From: Hymenobacter ruricola
GTDB lineage: Bacteria > Bacteroidota > Bacteroidia > Cytophagales > Hymenobacteraceae
Assembly (NCBI RefSeq): GCF_015694525.1
Contig: NZ_JADQDM010000002.1
Span: forward strand, 248,001-312,000
Direction of reading: 5' to 3'
DNA length: 64,000 nt
Position numbers and translations under genes: made by a program. Below, in pieces: positions 1 through 10,658 of this stretch (positions are counted from its first letter, which is position 1; each line of letters begins with the position of its first letter). Below the pieces are notes generated by a model that had not been told where the DNA came from, did no database searches, and worked only from the letters and a program-made list of their open reading frames with translations.

Positions 1-1
1 C

Positions 2-772
2 GGCAACGTCATCAAAAACGGCATTACCGCCGTCATTGCCGGGCGGCCGAATGCCGGCAAGTCGACGCTGCTCAACGCTTTGCTGCGCGAAGAAAGAGCC
101 ATTGTCTCGGCCATTCCGGGCACCACCCGCGACTTTATTGAGGACGAAGTCAGCCTCGACGGCCTGCGGTTTCGCTTTGTGGACACGGCCGGCCTGCGCG
201 ACAATCCGGCCGATGAAGTGGAGGCCATCGGCGTGCGCCGCACCCGGCAGCGCGTGCGCCAGGCCGCGCTGCTCCTGTACCTCTTCGACTTAACCCAGAT
301 GACGCCCGGCGAGGTGCAGGCTGAAATAAAAGAGCTCACCGAAGGGCTTGATTTGCCGGTAATGGCCGTGGGCAACAAGACCGACCTGGCTACGCCCGAA
401 ACCCCAAAAGCCTTTGCCGCTGAGCTTCGGACAGGCGAGTCGGGTGCGGAAACGCCGCTGGTGTTTGTGGCGGCTGGTCAGAACCAGGGCCTGGAAGCGC
501 TGCAAGCCGCTTTGGTGGCCCAGGTGCGCGGCTCGGCGCTGGAAAACACGGCTTCGGCCACCATTGTGACCAACGTGCGCCACGCCCGGGCGCTGGAAAC
601 AGCCGCCGCGCACCTGGCCGCCGTGCAAGCCGGCCTCGACACCGGCCGCGGCACCGAACTGCTGGCCGCCGACTTGCGCCACGCCTTGGCGGCGCTGGGC
701 GAGATTACCGGCGAAATCTCCTCCGAAGATTTGCTCACCAGCATCTTCACCCAGTTTTGCATCGGCAAGTGA
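2..772 (+). CDS. mnmE: tRNA modification GTPase MnmE, 3' part
   Basis: MnmE works with MnmG to put the carboxymethylaminomethyl group on the wobble uridine of certain tRNAs, in the cytoplasm. The frame is open to the left edge, so the N-terminal folate-binding domain and the start lie outside. Visible are the G1 loop GRPNAGKST (nt 41-67), then PGTTRD, DTAG and NKTD of the G domain, the helical region, and the C-terminal FCIGK with the family's conserved cysteine. No same-strand partner lies close downstream; gltA starts 205 bp later. Identification is firm; only the missing 5' end is uncertain. Confidence 0.97.
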   Translation, partial: GNVIKNGITAVIAGRPNAGKSTLLNALLREERAIVSAIPGTTRDFIEDEVSLDGLRFRFVDTAGLRDNPADEVEAIGVRRTRQRVRQAALLLYLFDLTQMTPGEVQAEIKELTEGLDLPVMAVGNKTDLATPETPKAFAAELRTGESGAETPLVFVAAGQNQGLEALQAALVAQVRGSALENTASATIVTNVRHARALETAAAHLAAVQAGLDTGRGTELLAADLRHALAALGEITGEISSEDLLTSIFTQFCIGK

Positions 773-977
773 GCGGGCTTTAACGCCGATTTAACCTGCG
801 GCGTCGCGAAATCTTCGCAATCGTTGCCATTGGCCCCAAAAGCTTTTTTTATGCCCATTTCGGAAACAGCAGGCCGGTTTCTTTTGTAGTGAAAGCGTAG
901 GGCTAAGCCCCAAAATTTCCCGGCTTACGGCGTATGCCTTAGTTTCGCACCGTATTATTTCCCCATCCCTCCCGCCC

Positions 978-2267
<1,290 letters not shown>

Positions 2268-2291
2268 GCGTTCGCCACCCGTTTGGCAAAC

Positions 2292-2321
2292 AAAAAGCCC
2301 GCTCCAACGAGCGGGCTTTTT
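2292..2321. terminator. Bidirectional rho-independent terminator
   Basis: A perfect 13-bp stem (AAAAAGCCCGCTC paired with its complement) closes on loop CAAC. It has A-tracts and T-tracts on both sides and lies between the convergent gltA and the small exported-protein gene, so it can stop transcription from either side. Confidence 0.9.
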
Positions 2322-2346
2322 CGTGTTTGGGCACGGCCGGCCTCCC

Positions 2347-2721
2347 CTACTTGAGGCGGTGCGCGGTGAAGTTGCTGCGGAGCGACTGGTAGGCCACCAG
2401 TTGCTGCGGCTGCAGCAAGCTGGCCAGTTCAAACTCGTAGCGCTGCTGGGCTTCGGCCAGACGGGTGTCACGCTCTTCGGCGCTGGCCCCGTTGAGCAGG
2501 ATTTCCAGGTCGCGACGCTCCGTGAGCATGTTCAGGTGCAGCTGCTTCACCGCGAGGTACTGCGCCTCGTTGAAATGGATGTGCTGGGCCAGGGCCCGCG
2601 TGAGCGTGGTGGCCCGGTTCATCATCGCCTGCGAGTACGAGCCATCGCCGGGGCCGCCGGCAGACGCCGGGCCGGCATACATGCCTGCCGAGAGGCAGGT
2701 AGCCAGGAACAGATTTTTCAT
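2347..2721 (-). CDS. Small exported protein of unknown function
   Basis: A 124-residue protein taken from the ATG at 2721, which gives a clean signal peptide (MKNLFLATCLSAGMYAGPASA). An upstream in-frame codon at 2781 would add 20 residues with no signal-like character. The mature part is helical and charged, rich in Glu, Arg and Leu, resembling small periplasmic helical proteins such as the Spy/CpxP type, but I see no decisive motif. A TACGTTTG box (2779-2786) lies about 57 nt upstream. The function is unknown. Confidence 0.7.
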   Translation of the reverse strand: MKNLFLATCLSAGMYAGPASAGGPGDGSYSQAMMNRATTLTRALAQHIHFNEAQYLAVKQLHLNMLTERRDLEILLNGASAEERDTRLAEAQQRYEFELASLLQPQQLVAYQSLRSNFTAHRLK

Positions 2722-2778
2722 GGGGTGAACGTATGGTGAAATGAAGTGAATGGCCGCCGTTTCTTTCGATGACCTGAC

Positions 2779-2786
2779 CAAACGTA
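2779..2786 (-). promoter_or_regulatory. Putative Bacteroidota -7 promoter element
   Basis: On the minus strand this reads TACGTTTG, a perfect fit to the TAnnTTTG box used by the primary sigma factor of Bacteroidota, about 57 nt upstream of the start at 2721. No clear -33 TTG is visible at the usual distance. Confidence 0.5.
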
Positions 2787-2913
2787 AGCAGAATAATTTC
2801 TTGCACCGAAAAACATTTTTTTGGCACTTTTTTAATTGCGCAATTTTTTCAAATTATCACAAGTACCTCATTTATAAAATTTTAAAAATTATTGAAAAAC
2901 TTAGCAATGAGGC

Positions 2914-2951
2914 AAAAAAAAAGCTCGCCAACGGGCGAGCCATATTTTTTT
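2914..2951 (-). terminator. Rho-independent terminator of the OmpA-like gene
   Basis: The stem GCTCGCC/GGCGAGC (2923-2929 with 2934-2940, loop AACG) is followed on the minus strand by nine consecutive U positions. It lies about 110 nt past the stop of the minus-strand gene at 3063-5039, inside an unusually AT-rich stretch (about 2780-3000). Confidence 0.85.
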
Positions 2952-3062
2952 GAGCACGAATGCAATTATATTTTCACTTCTTTAAAGCCTTACTTTAAGT
3001 AAAAGACCAGCTTTTGGGGGCGGCGCCCCTTGGGCAGCGCTAGGGCGCCGTGCCAGCCATCA

Positions 3063-5039
3063 CTAAAGAATGTGCAGTTCGATGCGACGGTTGAGCTGCC
3101 GGTGGGCGTCGGTGTCGTTGGGCGCGAGCGGGTGGCCCTCGCCGTATCCCTTTGAGCGCAGGCGGGTGAGGGGAATGCCGTGCCCGGAAAGGTAATCGAC
3201 CACGGACTGCGACCGGCGCTGCGACAGTTGAATGTTGGATTCGGGCGTGCCCACGTTGTCGGTGTAGCCCGACACTTCAATCTGCACGTCGCGGTACTGC
3301 CGCAGAAACTCGATGAGCCGGTTCAGTTCGGTGCGCGACTGGGGCTTGAGTTCGTACTTGTTGGTGTCGAAAAACAGGTTGTTCAGCACCACCGTGCGCC
3401 CGGCCCGCACGGGTTCCAGGTAAATGTCCAGCGTCAGCGGGTTGAAGGAATGCTGGTTGGAGTAGTCGAAACTGAGGCTTTTGAGCAGGTATTTGTCGGC
3501 CGCGGCGTACATGGCGTAGTGGTGGCCTTCGTTGAGCACCACGGTGTAGTCGCCGTATTCCGGGTCAGAAGTTACGAACTGCGTCAGCACGTCGGTGTCG
3601 AGGTCGTAGAGCTTGACCTCGGCCTTGAGCGGCTTTTTGGTATTGGCGTCGAATACCCGGCCCTGGGTGTAGGTGCTGGTTTCGCTCGCTTTCACCGGCG
3701 GCGGCACCGCAAAGCTGAACAGCTCCACGGGCCGCTCCCGGGCCAGGCGGTAGCCGCCGGCGGGCTCCTCAGAGGCGCGGCTGCGCGAGCAAAAGCCCTT
3801 CTGGTTGTCGGAGGTGATGAACAGCGATGCCTCGTTTTCAAAAGTATTGAGCGGATAGCCCAGGTTGCGCGGCTCGCTCCAGATACCGGCCGGGGTTTTC
3901 TCGCACCGAAACACGTCGAGCCCGCCCATGCCCACCAGCCCGTCGGTGACGTAATACAGCGTGGTGCCGCTGGCGTGAATGAACGGCGCCATGTCTTTGC
4001 CGGGGGTGTTCACGGGCGTGCCCAGGTTTTGGGCCATGCTCCAGCTGCCGTCGGGCTGCAAGGTGCTCATGTAGATGTCTTCCTGGCCCTGGCCGCCGCG
4101 CCGCGTCGAGGTGAAGTACAAGGTGCGCCCGTCGGCCGAGAGCGAGGGCTGCGAATCCCACTCCGTGGAATTGACGTTGATGCCCAGGTTCACGGGCGGG
4201 CTCCAGTTGTTGCCGGTACGGCGCGAGATATATAAGTCGCAGTTTCCGATGGCTTTGGGCCGGTCGCAGGAAGCGAACACGAGGGTTTTGCCGTCGCCCG
4301 AAATCGAGCCGGCGCCTTCGTTGTAGCTGGAGTTGATGGTGGGCGAAATGGGAATGGGCGCGCCCAGCGTGCCGTCTTTGCTCTGCCGGCTCACGTAGAG
4401 GTCTTCGCCGCTGCTGGCGGCCGGCCGGCCCGTGAACAGCAGAAACCGGTTGTCGGCCGTGAGCGCCGGAAAGTACTGAAACTTAAAAGCGTTCATGGGC
4501 GCCGGCAGGGCCACGGGCGCTTCGCCCACCGGGTGCTTCATGGCTTCCAGCGCAAACTCGCAGGTGAGGAGCTGGCGCTGCGATTTGGCCAGGTTTTTCT
4601 GGGTTTTGGGCGCCACTTTCAGCAGCTGCTTGTAGGCGTCGAGGCCGGTTTGGTACTCGCCGTAGCTCAGGGCCAGGTCGCCAACCAACTGGTATTCGGA
4701 GGCGTGAGACGCGTCGGCGGGCAGTTTGGCCAAGCCGTCGCGGTAGGCGGCGTAGGCCCGGCGGTTGTCGCCCATGGCTTTCAGCAGCGACCCTTTCAGC
4801 AAAAACGCTTCCCCAAAAGAGGGAAACTTCTCGTTGAGCTGGTTCAGCGTTTCAATGGCCTTCGCAAAGTCCCGTTCTTTGGTCTGCTGCTGCGCTTTTT
4901 CCAGCAGGGCCCGGGCTTTGGTGTTCGTGGGGGTTTGCACCTTGGGGGGCAGCTGGGCCCAGGCCGCGCCGGCCGAACCTAGCCACAGCAGACACATCAT
5001 TCCGAGGCGCAACGCCCCCAACACTGATTTGCGACGCAT
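3063..5039 (-). CDS. TPR / beta-propeller / OmpA-domain envelope protein (PorE-like architecture)
   Basis: A 658-residue exported protein with signal peptide (cleavage expected after AWA near residue 28). Domain order: TPR-like helices (about 35-160); a PD40/WD40-type propeller with repeated SADGRTLYFTS-like and SGDGKTLVFAS-like strands (about 180-430); a carboxypeptidase-regulatory-like beta domain (about 455-540); and a C-terminal OmpA peptidoglycan-binding domain (about 545-658, GYTDNVG and LSQRRSQSVVDYL). This order is that of PorE, the peptidoglycan-anchoring component of type IX secretion, but related paralogues are common and no lipobox is seen here, so the PorE role is inference. It starts 8 bp after queE on the same strand, probably in one operon. 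Confidence 0.85.
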   Translation of the reverse strand: MRRKSVLGALRLGMMCLLWLGSAGAAWAQLPPKVQTPTNTKARALLEKAQQQTKERDFAKAIETLNQLNEKFPSFGEAFLLKGSLLKAMGDNRRAYAAYRDGLAKLPADASHASEYQLVGDLALSYGEYQTGLDAYKQLLKVAPKTQKNLAKSQRQLLTCEFALEAMKHPVGEAPVALPAPMNAFKFQYFPALTADNRFLLFTGRPAASSGEDLYVSRQSKDGTLGAPIPISPTINSSYNEGAGSISGDGKTLVFASCDRPKAIGNCDLYISRRTGNNWSPPVNLGINVNSTEWDSQPSLSADGRTLYFTSTRRGGQGQEDIYMSTLQPDGSWSMAQNLGTPVNTPGKDMAPFIHASGTTLYYVTDGLVGMGGLDVFRCEKTPAGIWSEPRNLGYPLNTFENEASLFITSDNQKGFCSRSRASEEPAGGYRLARERPVELFSFAVPPPVKASETSTYTQGRVFDANTKKPLKAEVKLYDLDTDVLTQFVTSDPEYGDYTVVLNEGHHYAMYAAADKYLLKSLSFDYSNQHSFNPLTLDIYLEPVRAGRTVVLNNLFFDTNKYELKPQSRTELNRLIEFLRQYRDVQIEVSGYTDNVGTPESNIQLSQRRSQSVVDYLSGHGIPLTRLRSKGYGEGHPLAPNDTDAHRQLNRRIELHIL

Positions 5040-5047
5040 AGGGTACG

Positions 5048-5716
5048 CTATGGAATGTCAAGATACTTATGGGTTTGCAGCGACACCTGCCACTGCGGGT
5101 GCTGCTTCACATACTCCACCAACTCCGGAGTCATGCGGGCGGCGCGGCTCCATTCGGGCTGTAAGTATAAGCGTGCCGCCGCCGGAACCTGCGCGGCGTG
5201 CTCTTCGGCCCAGGCAAAATCGTGGGCGTTGAACACCACCACCTTCAATTCGTGGGCCGCCGCCACCACTTCCGGCAGCGGGGCCTTGAATTTTTTGGGC
5301 GACAAACAAACCCAGTCCCAGGTGCCGGACAGCGGGTGCGCGCCCGAGGTTTCAATCCAGGTGCGGCAGCCGGCGGCCCGCAAAGCCGCCGTGAGCGGCC
5401 CCAGGTCGTGCATCAGCGGCTCGCCGCCCGTGATGACCACGTTGCGGCCGGGGTGCTCCAGCACCGCCGCCACCAGCTGCGCTACTGACTGGCGCGGATG
5501 CGCGTCGGCGTCCCACGATTCTTTTACGTCGCACCAATGGCAGCCCACGTCGCAGCCACCCAGCCGGATAAAATAAGCCGCGCGGCCGGTGTTGTAGCCC
5601 TCGCCCTGAATGGTATAAAACTGCTCCATAACGGGCAGCAGCACGCCCGGTGTCGACTCCGCTTGTTCCCCAAAGGGTGCAATTATTTCGGAAGAAAGTA
5701 AATTCACTGGTATCAT
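5048..5716 (-). CDS. queE: 7-carboxy-7-deazaguanine synthase QueE
   Basis: A radical-SAM enzyme of the queuosine/7-deazapurine pathway that contracts 6-carboxytetrahydropterin to 7-carboxy-7-deazaguanine. The iron-sulfur motif CxxxCxxC appears as GGCDVGCHWCD, preceded by FYTIQGEG, which is typical of QueE; ITGGEPLMH is the SAM-binding strand. The start is ambiguous: the ATG at 5716 is used here, while a GTG at 5770 would add 18 residues that do not look like QueE. Length (222) fits the family. The stop is 8 bp from the downstream OmpA-like gene; no functional link is known. Confidence 0.93.
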   Translation of the reverse strand: MIPVNLLSSEIIAPFGEQAESTPGVLLPVMEQFYTIQGEGYNTGRAAYFIRLGGCDVGCHWCDVKESWDADAHPRQSVAQLVAAVLEHPGRNVVITGGEPLMHDLGPLTAALRAAGCRTWIETSGAHPLSGTWDWVCLSPKKFKAPLPEVVAAAHELKVVVFNAHDFAWAEEHAAQVPAAARLYLQPEWSRAARMTPELVEYVKQHPQWQVSLQTHKYLDIP

Positions 5717-5832
5717 TCTGATAATGGCGTCAGGATGCCAAGCAGCCTTAACGCTGGCAATGGGACGCACTGTTCCAAGGCCGGACTTTAAAAGTACAGC
5801 TTTGGGGTACTATAACCAAATATTCCAAAAAA

Positions 5833-6756
5833 TCAGTCGGCCGATTTTGGGTAGATTTCTCCTTTGGCCGCCCGCAAAGTGTTGAGCAAAAGCATGGCAA
5901 TGGTCATGGGGCCCACGCCGCCGGGCACGGGCGTGATGGCCGACGCCAAGGGTGCTACCTCGGCAAAGTTCACGTCGCCCTTCAGCGTGTAGCCGCTTTT
6001 TTTGCTGGCATCGGCCACGCGGGTGGTGCCCACGTCGATGACCACCGCGCCGGGCCGCACCATATCGGCCGTCACAAACTCCGGCCGGCCAATGGCCGCG
6101 ACCACGATATCGGCGGTGCGGCAAATCTCGGCCAGGTTCTGGGTGCGCGAATGGCATAAAGTAACCGTGCAGTTTGCCGTATCCAAGTTCTTGGCCAGCA
6201 ATATACTAACCGGCGTACCCACGATGTTGGAACGCCCGATGACCACGGCGTGCTTGCCGCTGGTTTTGATGCCCTGCCGGGCCAGTAATTCTACGATGCC
6301 GGAGGGCGTGGCGGGCAGCAGCGCGGGCAGCCCGGCCACCATGCGGCCGATGTTCATGGGGTGAAAGCCGTCGACGTCCTTCTCGGGCCGGATGGCTTCG
6401 ATGACCTTCTCGGGGTTGATGTGGGCCGGCAGCGGCAACTGCACGATGAAGCCGTCAATTTCGGGGTCGTTGTTCAGCTCATCGACTTTGGCCAGCAATT
6501 CGGCTTCGCTGATGTCGTCCTCGTAGCGCAGCAGCGTGGAGGCAAAGCCCACCCGCTCGCAGGCCAGCACTTTGTTGCGCACGTAGGTTTCGGAGCCGCC
6601 GTCGTGGCCCACGAGAATAGCGGCGAGGTGCGGCACCTTTTGGCCGGCCGCTTTCAGCCCGGCTACTTCCGTTGCGATTTCGGCTTTGATGTCCTCCGCA
6701 GTTTGTTTGCCGTCGATGAGGCTTATAGAGGAAGTTGCACTACTCTGCATGTTCAT
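5833..6756 (-). CDS. folD: Bifunctional methylenetetrahydrofolate dehydrogenase/cyclohydrolase FolD
   Basis: Interconverts 5,10-methylene-, methenyl- and 10-formyl-tetrahydrofolate with NADP. Signatures: the YVRNK region with the catalytic lysine, VQLPLP, the [11 protein letters not shown] segment, and the Rossmann stretch [14 protein letters not shown]. Length 307 is usual, with about 12 extra N-terminal residues before SLIDGK; a later start is possible but no better methionine is present. It is divergent from the DUF805 gene across 105 bp. Confidence 0.96.
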   Translation of the reverse strand: MNMQSSATSSISLIDGKQTAEDIKAEIATEVAGLKAAGQKVPHLAAILVGHDGGSETYVRNKVLACERVGFASTLLRYEDDISEAELLAKVDELNNDPEIDGFIVQLPLPAHINPEKVIEAIRPEKDVDGFHPMNIGRMVAGLPALLPATPSGIVELLARQGIKTSGKHAVVIGRSNIVGTPVSILLAKNLDTANCTVTLCHSRTQNLAEICRTADIVVAAIGRPEFVTADMVRPGAVVIDVGTTRVADASKKSGYTLKGDVNFAEVAPLASAITPVPGGVGPMTIAMLLLNTLRAAKGEIYPKSAD

Positions 6757-6861
6757 TACGTAAAAATTAAAAATGGCAAGATTTAATGGCTGGTAAAACC
6801 AAATATTTACTCAACCGTAATTCCGGGTGTACCCTTCACCTCTTTAACACCTGATTGCCCT

Positions 6862-7215
6862 ATGAATTACTTTCTGGACGTTCTCAAAAACAAGTACGCG
6901 TTGTTCAACGGCCGCGCCCGGCGGGCCGAGTACTGGTATTTCACGTTGTTCAACGTCATTATTTCTTTCGCGCTCGGCTTCCTGGCCGGCATGGTTAAAA
7001 TGCCCTGGCTTGCAACCATCTACTCGCTGGCCGTGCTGATTCCGGGCATTGCCGTGGCTATTCGTCGGATGCACGATGTGGGCAAGAGTGGCTGGTTTAT
7101 TCTCATTCCTATTTACAACCTCATTCTCGCCGTGACGGAAGGCACCCGGGGCCCGAACGAGTACGGCGAAGACCCCAAAGGCGCGCTGCAGAGCGGCCCG
7201 GTTGAGCAGTATTAA
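6862..7215 (+). CDS. DUF805 family membrane protein
   Basis: A 117-residue inner-membrane protein. It shows the DUF805 pattern: N-terminal FNGRARRAEYWYF, hydrophobic segments around residues 33-48, 53-68 and 78-93, and RRMHDVGKSGW near the end of the core. The family (YhaH type) has no assigned biochemical function. It is followed by a very regular bidirectional terminator shared with lepA. Confidence 0.9.
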   Translation: MNYFLDVLKNKYALFNGRARRAEYWYFTLFNVIISFALGFLAGMVKMPWLATIYSLAVLIPGIAVAIRRMHDVGKSGWFILIPIYNLILAVTEGTRGPNEYGEDPKGALQSGPVEQY

Positions 7216-7230
7216 TGCTGACTCAACCAG

Positions 7231-7272
7231 CAACAAAAAAGGCGGCCCCGAAAATGGCCGCCTTTTTTGTTG
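7231..7272. terminator. Bidirectional terminator between the DUF805 gene and lepA
   Basis: A perfect 17-bp inverted repeat (7231-7247 with 7256-7272; outer arm CAACAAAAAAGGCGGCC) around an 8-nt loop, with A/T runs in both arms. It serves both convergent genes. Confidence 0.92.
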
Positions 7273-7273
7273 C

Positions 7274-9061
7274 TTAGTCAATTTTAAGAACCGCCAAAAA
7301 TGCCTCCTGCGGGATTTCGACGGAGCCCACCGAGCGCATCCGCTTCTTGCCTTCCTTCTGCTTTTCGAGCAGCTTGCGCTTGCGGCTGATGTCGCCGCCG
7401 TAGCACTTGGCAATTACGTTTTTGCGCAGGGCTTTCACCGTTTCGCGGGCAATGATTTTCTGGCCGATGCTGGCCTGGATGGCGATGTCGAACATTTGGC
7501 GGGGCAGCAGCTCGCGCAGCTTCTCGCAGAGGCGCTTGCCCCACTCGTAGCTCTTGGAACGGTGCACGATGGCCGACAGCGCGTCCACCTTCTCGCTGTT
7601 CAGCATCACGTCGAGCTTCACCATGTCGGACTCGCGGAAGCCAATTAGCTCATAATCCAGCGACGCGTAGCCGCGGCTGATAGATTTGAGCTTGTCAAAG
7701 AAGTCGAACACAATTTCCGACAGCGGCAGCTCAAAGCTCATCTCCACGCGCTCGGACGTCAGGTAGCTCTGGCCTTTGATGATGCCGCGCTTGTCCATGC
7801 ACAGCGTGATGATAGGGCCCACGTATTCCGAAGCCGTGATAATCTGGGCCTTGATGTAGGGCTCCTCGATGTGCTTAATCAGGTTCGGCTCCGGCATTTC
7901 GGAGGGCGCGTTGATGACCAGCTCCTGGTCTTTGGTGCCGGTGGCGTGGAACTGCACGCTGGGCACCGTGGTGATGACCGTCATGTTAAACTCGCGCTCC
8001 AGGCGCTCCTGCACGATTTCCATGTGCAGCATGCCCAGGAAGCCGCAGCGGAAGCCGAAGCCCAGGGCCACCGACGTTTCGGGCTCCCACACCAGCGAGG
8101 CGTCGTTGAGCTGCAGCTTTTCCATGCTGGAGCGCAGCTCTTCGTACTCGGTGGTGTCGACGGGGTAGATGCCGGCGAAAACCATCGGCTTCACGTCGGC
8201 GAAGCCCTGGATGGCTTCCGGCGTGGGCCGGTGCACGTGCGTGATGGTGTCGCCCACCTTCACCTCGCGGGCTTCCTTGATGCCCGAGATGAGGTAGCCC
8301 ACATTGCCGGCCTCCATTACCTGGCGCGGCTCCTGGTTCAGGCCCAGGATGCCGATTTCGTCGGCGCCGTATTCCTTACCAGTGGCCATGAAGCGGAGCT
8401 TATCGCCCTTCTTCATCACCCCGTTCTTGATGCGGAACAGGACTTCGATGCCGCGGTAGGAATTGAAAACCGAGTCGAAAATCAGGGCCTGCAGCGGGGC
8501 CTCGGGGTCGCCGGAAGGCGCGGGCACCCGCTCGCAGATGGCGTTCAGGATGGCTTCGATGCCGATGCCGGCCTTGCCCGAGGCGTGGATGATGTCTTCC
8601 GGCTTGCAGCCAATCAGGTCCACGATTTCGTCGGTCACTTCCTCCGGCATGGCGTGCGGAAGGTCGATTTTGTTGAGCACCGGGATGATTTCCAGGTCGG
8701 CCCCGATGGCGAGGTAGAGGTTGGAAATCGTCTGGGCTTCGATGCCTTGGGAAGCATCCACGATGAGCAGGGCGCCTTCGCAGGCGGCGATGCTGCGGCT
8801 CACTTCGTAGCTAAAGTCGACGTGGCCGGGCGTGTCAATCAGGTTCAGCGTGTAGGTTTCCCCTTTGTAGGGGTACTGCATCTGAATGGCGTGGCTCTTG
8901 ATGGTGATGCCCCGCTCGCGCTCCAGGTCCATGTTGTCGAGCAGTTGGGCCTGCATGTCGCGCTTGGCCACGGTGCTGGTAAACTCCAGCAGGCGGTCGG
9001 CCAAGGTGCTTTTGCCGTGGTCGATGTGGGCAATGATGCAAAAATTGCGGATATTCTTCAC
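7274..9061 (-). CDS. lepA: Elongation factor 4 (LepA)
   Basis: A ribosome-associated translational GTPase (back-translocase, assembly-linked). The G1 motif [17 protein letters not shown] (G3) and NKIDLP (G4) are clear, and the C-terminal domain ends in the lysine-rich stretch typical of LepA. The GTG at 9061 is chosen because it gives the family's usual N-terminus ([17 protein letters not shown]) and 595 residues; the longer frame to 9151 adds 30 atypical residues. A TACCTTCG box lies at 9083-9090. The stop lies 2 nt from the shared terminator. Confidence 0.97.
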   Translation of the reverse strand: MKNIRNFCIIAHIDHGKSTLADRLLEFTSTVAKRDMQAQLLDNMDLERERGITIKSHAIQMQYPYKGETYTLNLIDTPGHVDFSYEVSRSIAACEGALLIVDASQGIEAQTISNLYLAIGADLEIIPVLNKIDLPHAMPEEVTDEIVDLIGCKPEDIIHASGKAGIGIEAILNAICERVPAPSGDPEAPLQALIFDSVFNSYRGIEVLFRIKNGVMKKGDKLRFMATGKEYGADEIGILGLNQEPRQVMEAGNVGYLISGIKEAREVKVGDTITHVHRPTPEAIQGFADVKPMVFAGIYPVDTTEYEELRSSMEKLQLNDASLVWEPETSVALGFGFRCGFLGMLHMEIVQERLEREFNMTVITTVPSVQFHATGTKDQELVINAPSEMPEPNLIKHIEEPYIKAQIITASEYVGPIITLCMDKRGIIKGQSYLTSERVEMSFELPLSEIVFDFFDKLKSISRGYASLDYELIGFRESDMVKLDVMLNSEKVDALSAIVHRSKSYEWGKRLCEKLRELLPRQMFDIAIQASIGQKIIARETVKALRKNVIAKCYGGDISRKRKLLEKQKEGKKRMRSVGSVEIPQEAFLAVLKID

Positions 9062-9082
9062 AGAGGGCGGTTTTTCGGAGCA

Positions 9083-9090
9083 CGAAGGTA
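9083..9090 (-). promoter_or_regulatory. Putative -7 promoter element of lepA
   Basis: The minus strand reads TACCTTCG, a one-base variant of TAnnTTTG seen repeatedly in this window, 22 nt upstream of the GTG start of lepA. This supports the shorter start. Confidence 0.45.
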
Positions 9091-9168
9091 CGAAACCCGG
9101 GCCGCAAAAGCCAGTTTGCGAGCCGAAAGGGCTTAGCGGCCGCCGTGGCATAAGTCGGGCCAGCGGCG

Positions 9169-9176
9169 TAGTTTTG
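9169..9176 (+). promoter_or_regulatory. Putative -7 promoter element
   Basis: TAGTTTTG fits TAnnTTTG and lies 38 nt upstream of the ATG at 9215. No -33 TTG is seen at the standard distance. Confidence 0.45.
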
Positions 9177-9214
9177 TTGATTAGCCGTTAATCTACACTT
9201 ATCGCTACCCACTT

Positions 9215-10069
9215 ATGCATCCGGAAACTGCTACGCTTACGCCCCCTTCTGCCGATTCGCCGACCCGCAAATTTGCCATTGCCGCCCTCAACGGCACCGC
9301 GATTTACGTGCTGGCGTACTACGGCGTGTGGGCCGCCTACCAACTGGCGAAGGTGGCGCTGTCGCACAAGCTGGGGCTGCACGGGACCTGGGACCCCAGC
9401 CGCGTGACGTACACCCTGGCCGACCGCGAATGGTGGCAGTTGGCCGTGCTCGGCGTGTACGGCATCGGGCCGCTGGTGTGCTTTTTCATCGGCCTGGCCA
9501 CTTTTCTGTGGTACTGGAAGTACGAGCGCGCTCAGCGCGGCCTGTTCAAACTGCTGCTGCTGTGGGTGGCGTTTCATTCGTGCAATGCCATTTTCGGGTC
9601 GCTGTTGGCCGACTCGCTGCGGCAGGAAGGCTCCTGGTACGTTTCGGAATGGCTGCTGCGCATGGGCAACGCGGCCGACGTGGCAGTGGCCCTCATCGCC
9701 GGCCTCATCCAGCTGGGGCTGGGCCATTTGGGGTCCGTGGCCTTTCTGCAGGCCCACGATTCGCACACCGTGATGAAGTTCCCAAACCGCAAGCGGATGG
9801 TGTTTTACACCCTGATGTGGCCCTACGTGGCGGGGGGTGCCTTCATTGCGCTCAGCAAGGTGCCGTATTTTTCCATGCACGAAGCGCTGCACCTGCTGAT
9901 GGTGGGCCTGCTCATATTCCCGCTCATCCTGGGCTGCAGCAGCGACCCGTTTGAGTCGACGGTGGAGCGGGCCCAGCCCTCCTACGTGGCCTGGGGCCTG
10001 GTGATTCTGGCCGTGCTGGCGGCCGTGGGCTGGCGGCTTGCCCTGAGCCCGCCGGTATCGTTTGGCTAA
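9215..10069 (+). CDS. Polytopic membrane protein of unknown function
   Basis: 284 residues with about six hydrophobic segments (roughly 22-45, 75-105, 118-140, 152-180, 195-220, 225-245 and a last one near 262-280). No transporter or enzyme signature is recognised. A His-rich cytosolic or lumenal piece (QAHDSHTVMKFPNRKRM) sits between the middle helices. It is divergent from lepA. Start ATG at 9215 is the first in frame and follows a TAGTTTTG box. The function cannot be assigned. Confidence 0.8.
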   Translation: MHPETATLTPPSADSPTRKFAIAALNGTAIYVLAYYGVWAAYQLAKVALSHKLGLHGTWDPSRVTYTLADREWWQLAVLGVYGIGPLVCFFIGLATFLWYWKYERAQRGLFKLLLLWVAFHSCNAIFGSLLADSLRQEGSWYVSEWLLRMGNAADVAVALIAGLIQLGLGHLGSVAFLQAHDSHTVMKFPNRKRMVFYTLMWPYVAGGAFIALSKVPYFSMHEALHLLMVGLLIFPLILGCSSDPFESTVERAQPSYVAWGLVILAVLAAVGWRLALSPPVSFG

Positions 10070-10165
10070 GTCCACAGCGGACGGCGGTGCGCAACAATAG
10101 GAGCCCGGCGGGGGTTAAGAGCCGGACACGCTGTCATTTCACCTTCCAAAACCCTTTTCAACCCC

Positions 10166-10573
10166 ATGGGCATCACCCTCGAACAAGCACAAACCGCCAT
10201 CCAAGCTGCGCACAAAAAAGCGCTGGAAATGGGCGTCAAGATGAACATTGCCATAGTAGACGCCGGCGCCAACCTCACCGCCTTCGCCCGCATGGACGAC
10301 GCCTGGCTGGGCTCGCTGGACATTTCCATTAAGAAAGCCAAAACGGCGCGTTTCTTCGATATGCCCACCGGCGAAATCGGCAAGCTGGCCCAGCCCGGCG
10401 GCCCGCTCTACAACATTGAGCACTCCAACGGCGGCCTCATCAGCTTCCCCGGCGGCATTCCGATTATGGACTCGGGCAACCGCGTAATTGGCGCCATCGG
10501 CGTATCGGGCAGCACCGTAGAGGACGACCACGCCGTGGCTCAGGCCGGTGTTGATGCCATTCAGGGGCAATAA
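10166..10573 (+). CDS. GlcG/HbpS family heme-binding-like protein
   Basis: 135 residues with the fold signature of the GlcG/HbpS (DUF336) family: a helix with [19 protein letters not shown], then [29 protein letters not shown], and the [21 protein letters not shown] strand-loop. Family members bind heme or are accessory proteins; the role here is not known. There is no signal peptide, so it is probably cytoplasmic. Single gene with its own terminator at 10596-10623. Confidence 0.9.
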   Translation: MGITLEQAQTAIQAAHKKALEMGVKMNIAIVDAGANLTAFARMDDAWLGSLDISIKKAKTARFFDMPTGEIGKLAQPGGPLYNIEHSNGGLISFPGGIPIMDSGNRVIGAIGVSGSTVEDDHAVAQAGVDAIQGQ

Positions 10574-10595
10574 GTTTTCGGCTTGATTTTGAAGC

Positions 10596-10623
10596 GCCCC
10601 GGCCGAAACGCCGGGGCATTTTT
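10596..10623 (+). terminator. Rho-independent terminator
   Basis: Stem GCCCCGG/CCGGGGC (10596-10602 with 10611-10617) followed by ATTTTT, directly after the GlcG/HbpS-like gene. Confidence 0.85.
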
Positions 10624-10658
10624 CGTACCTTAGTAACCCATCCATTTTCCGATTTGCT

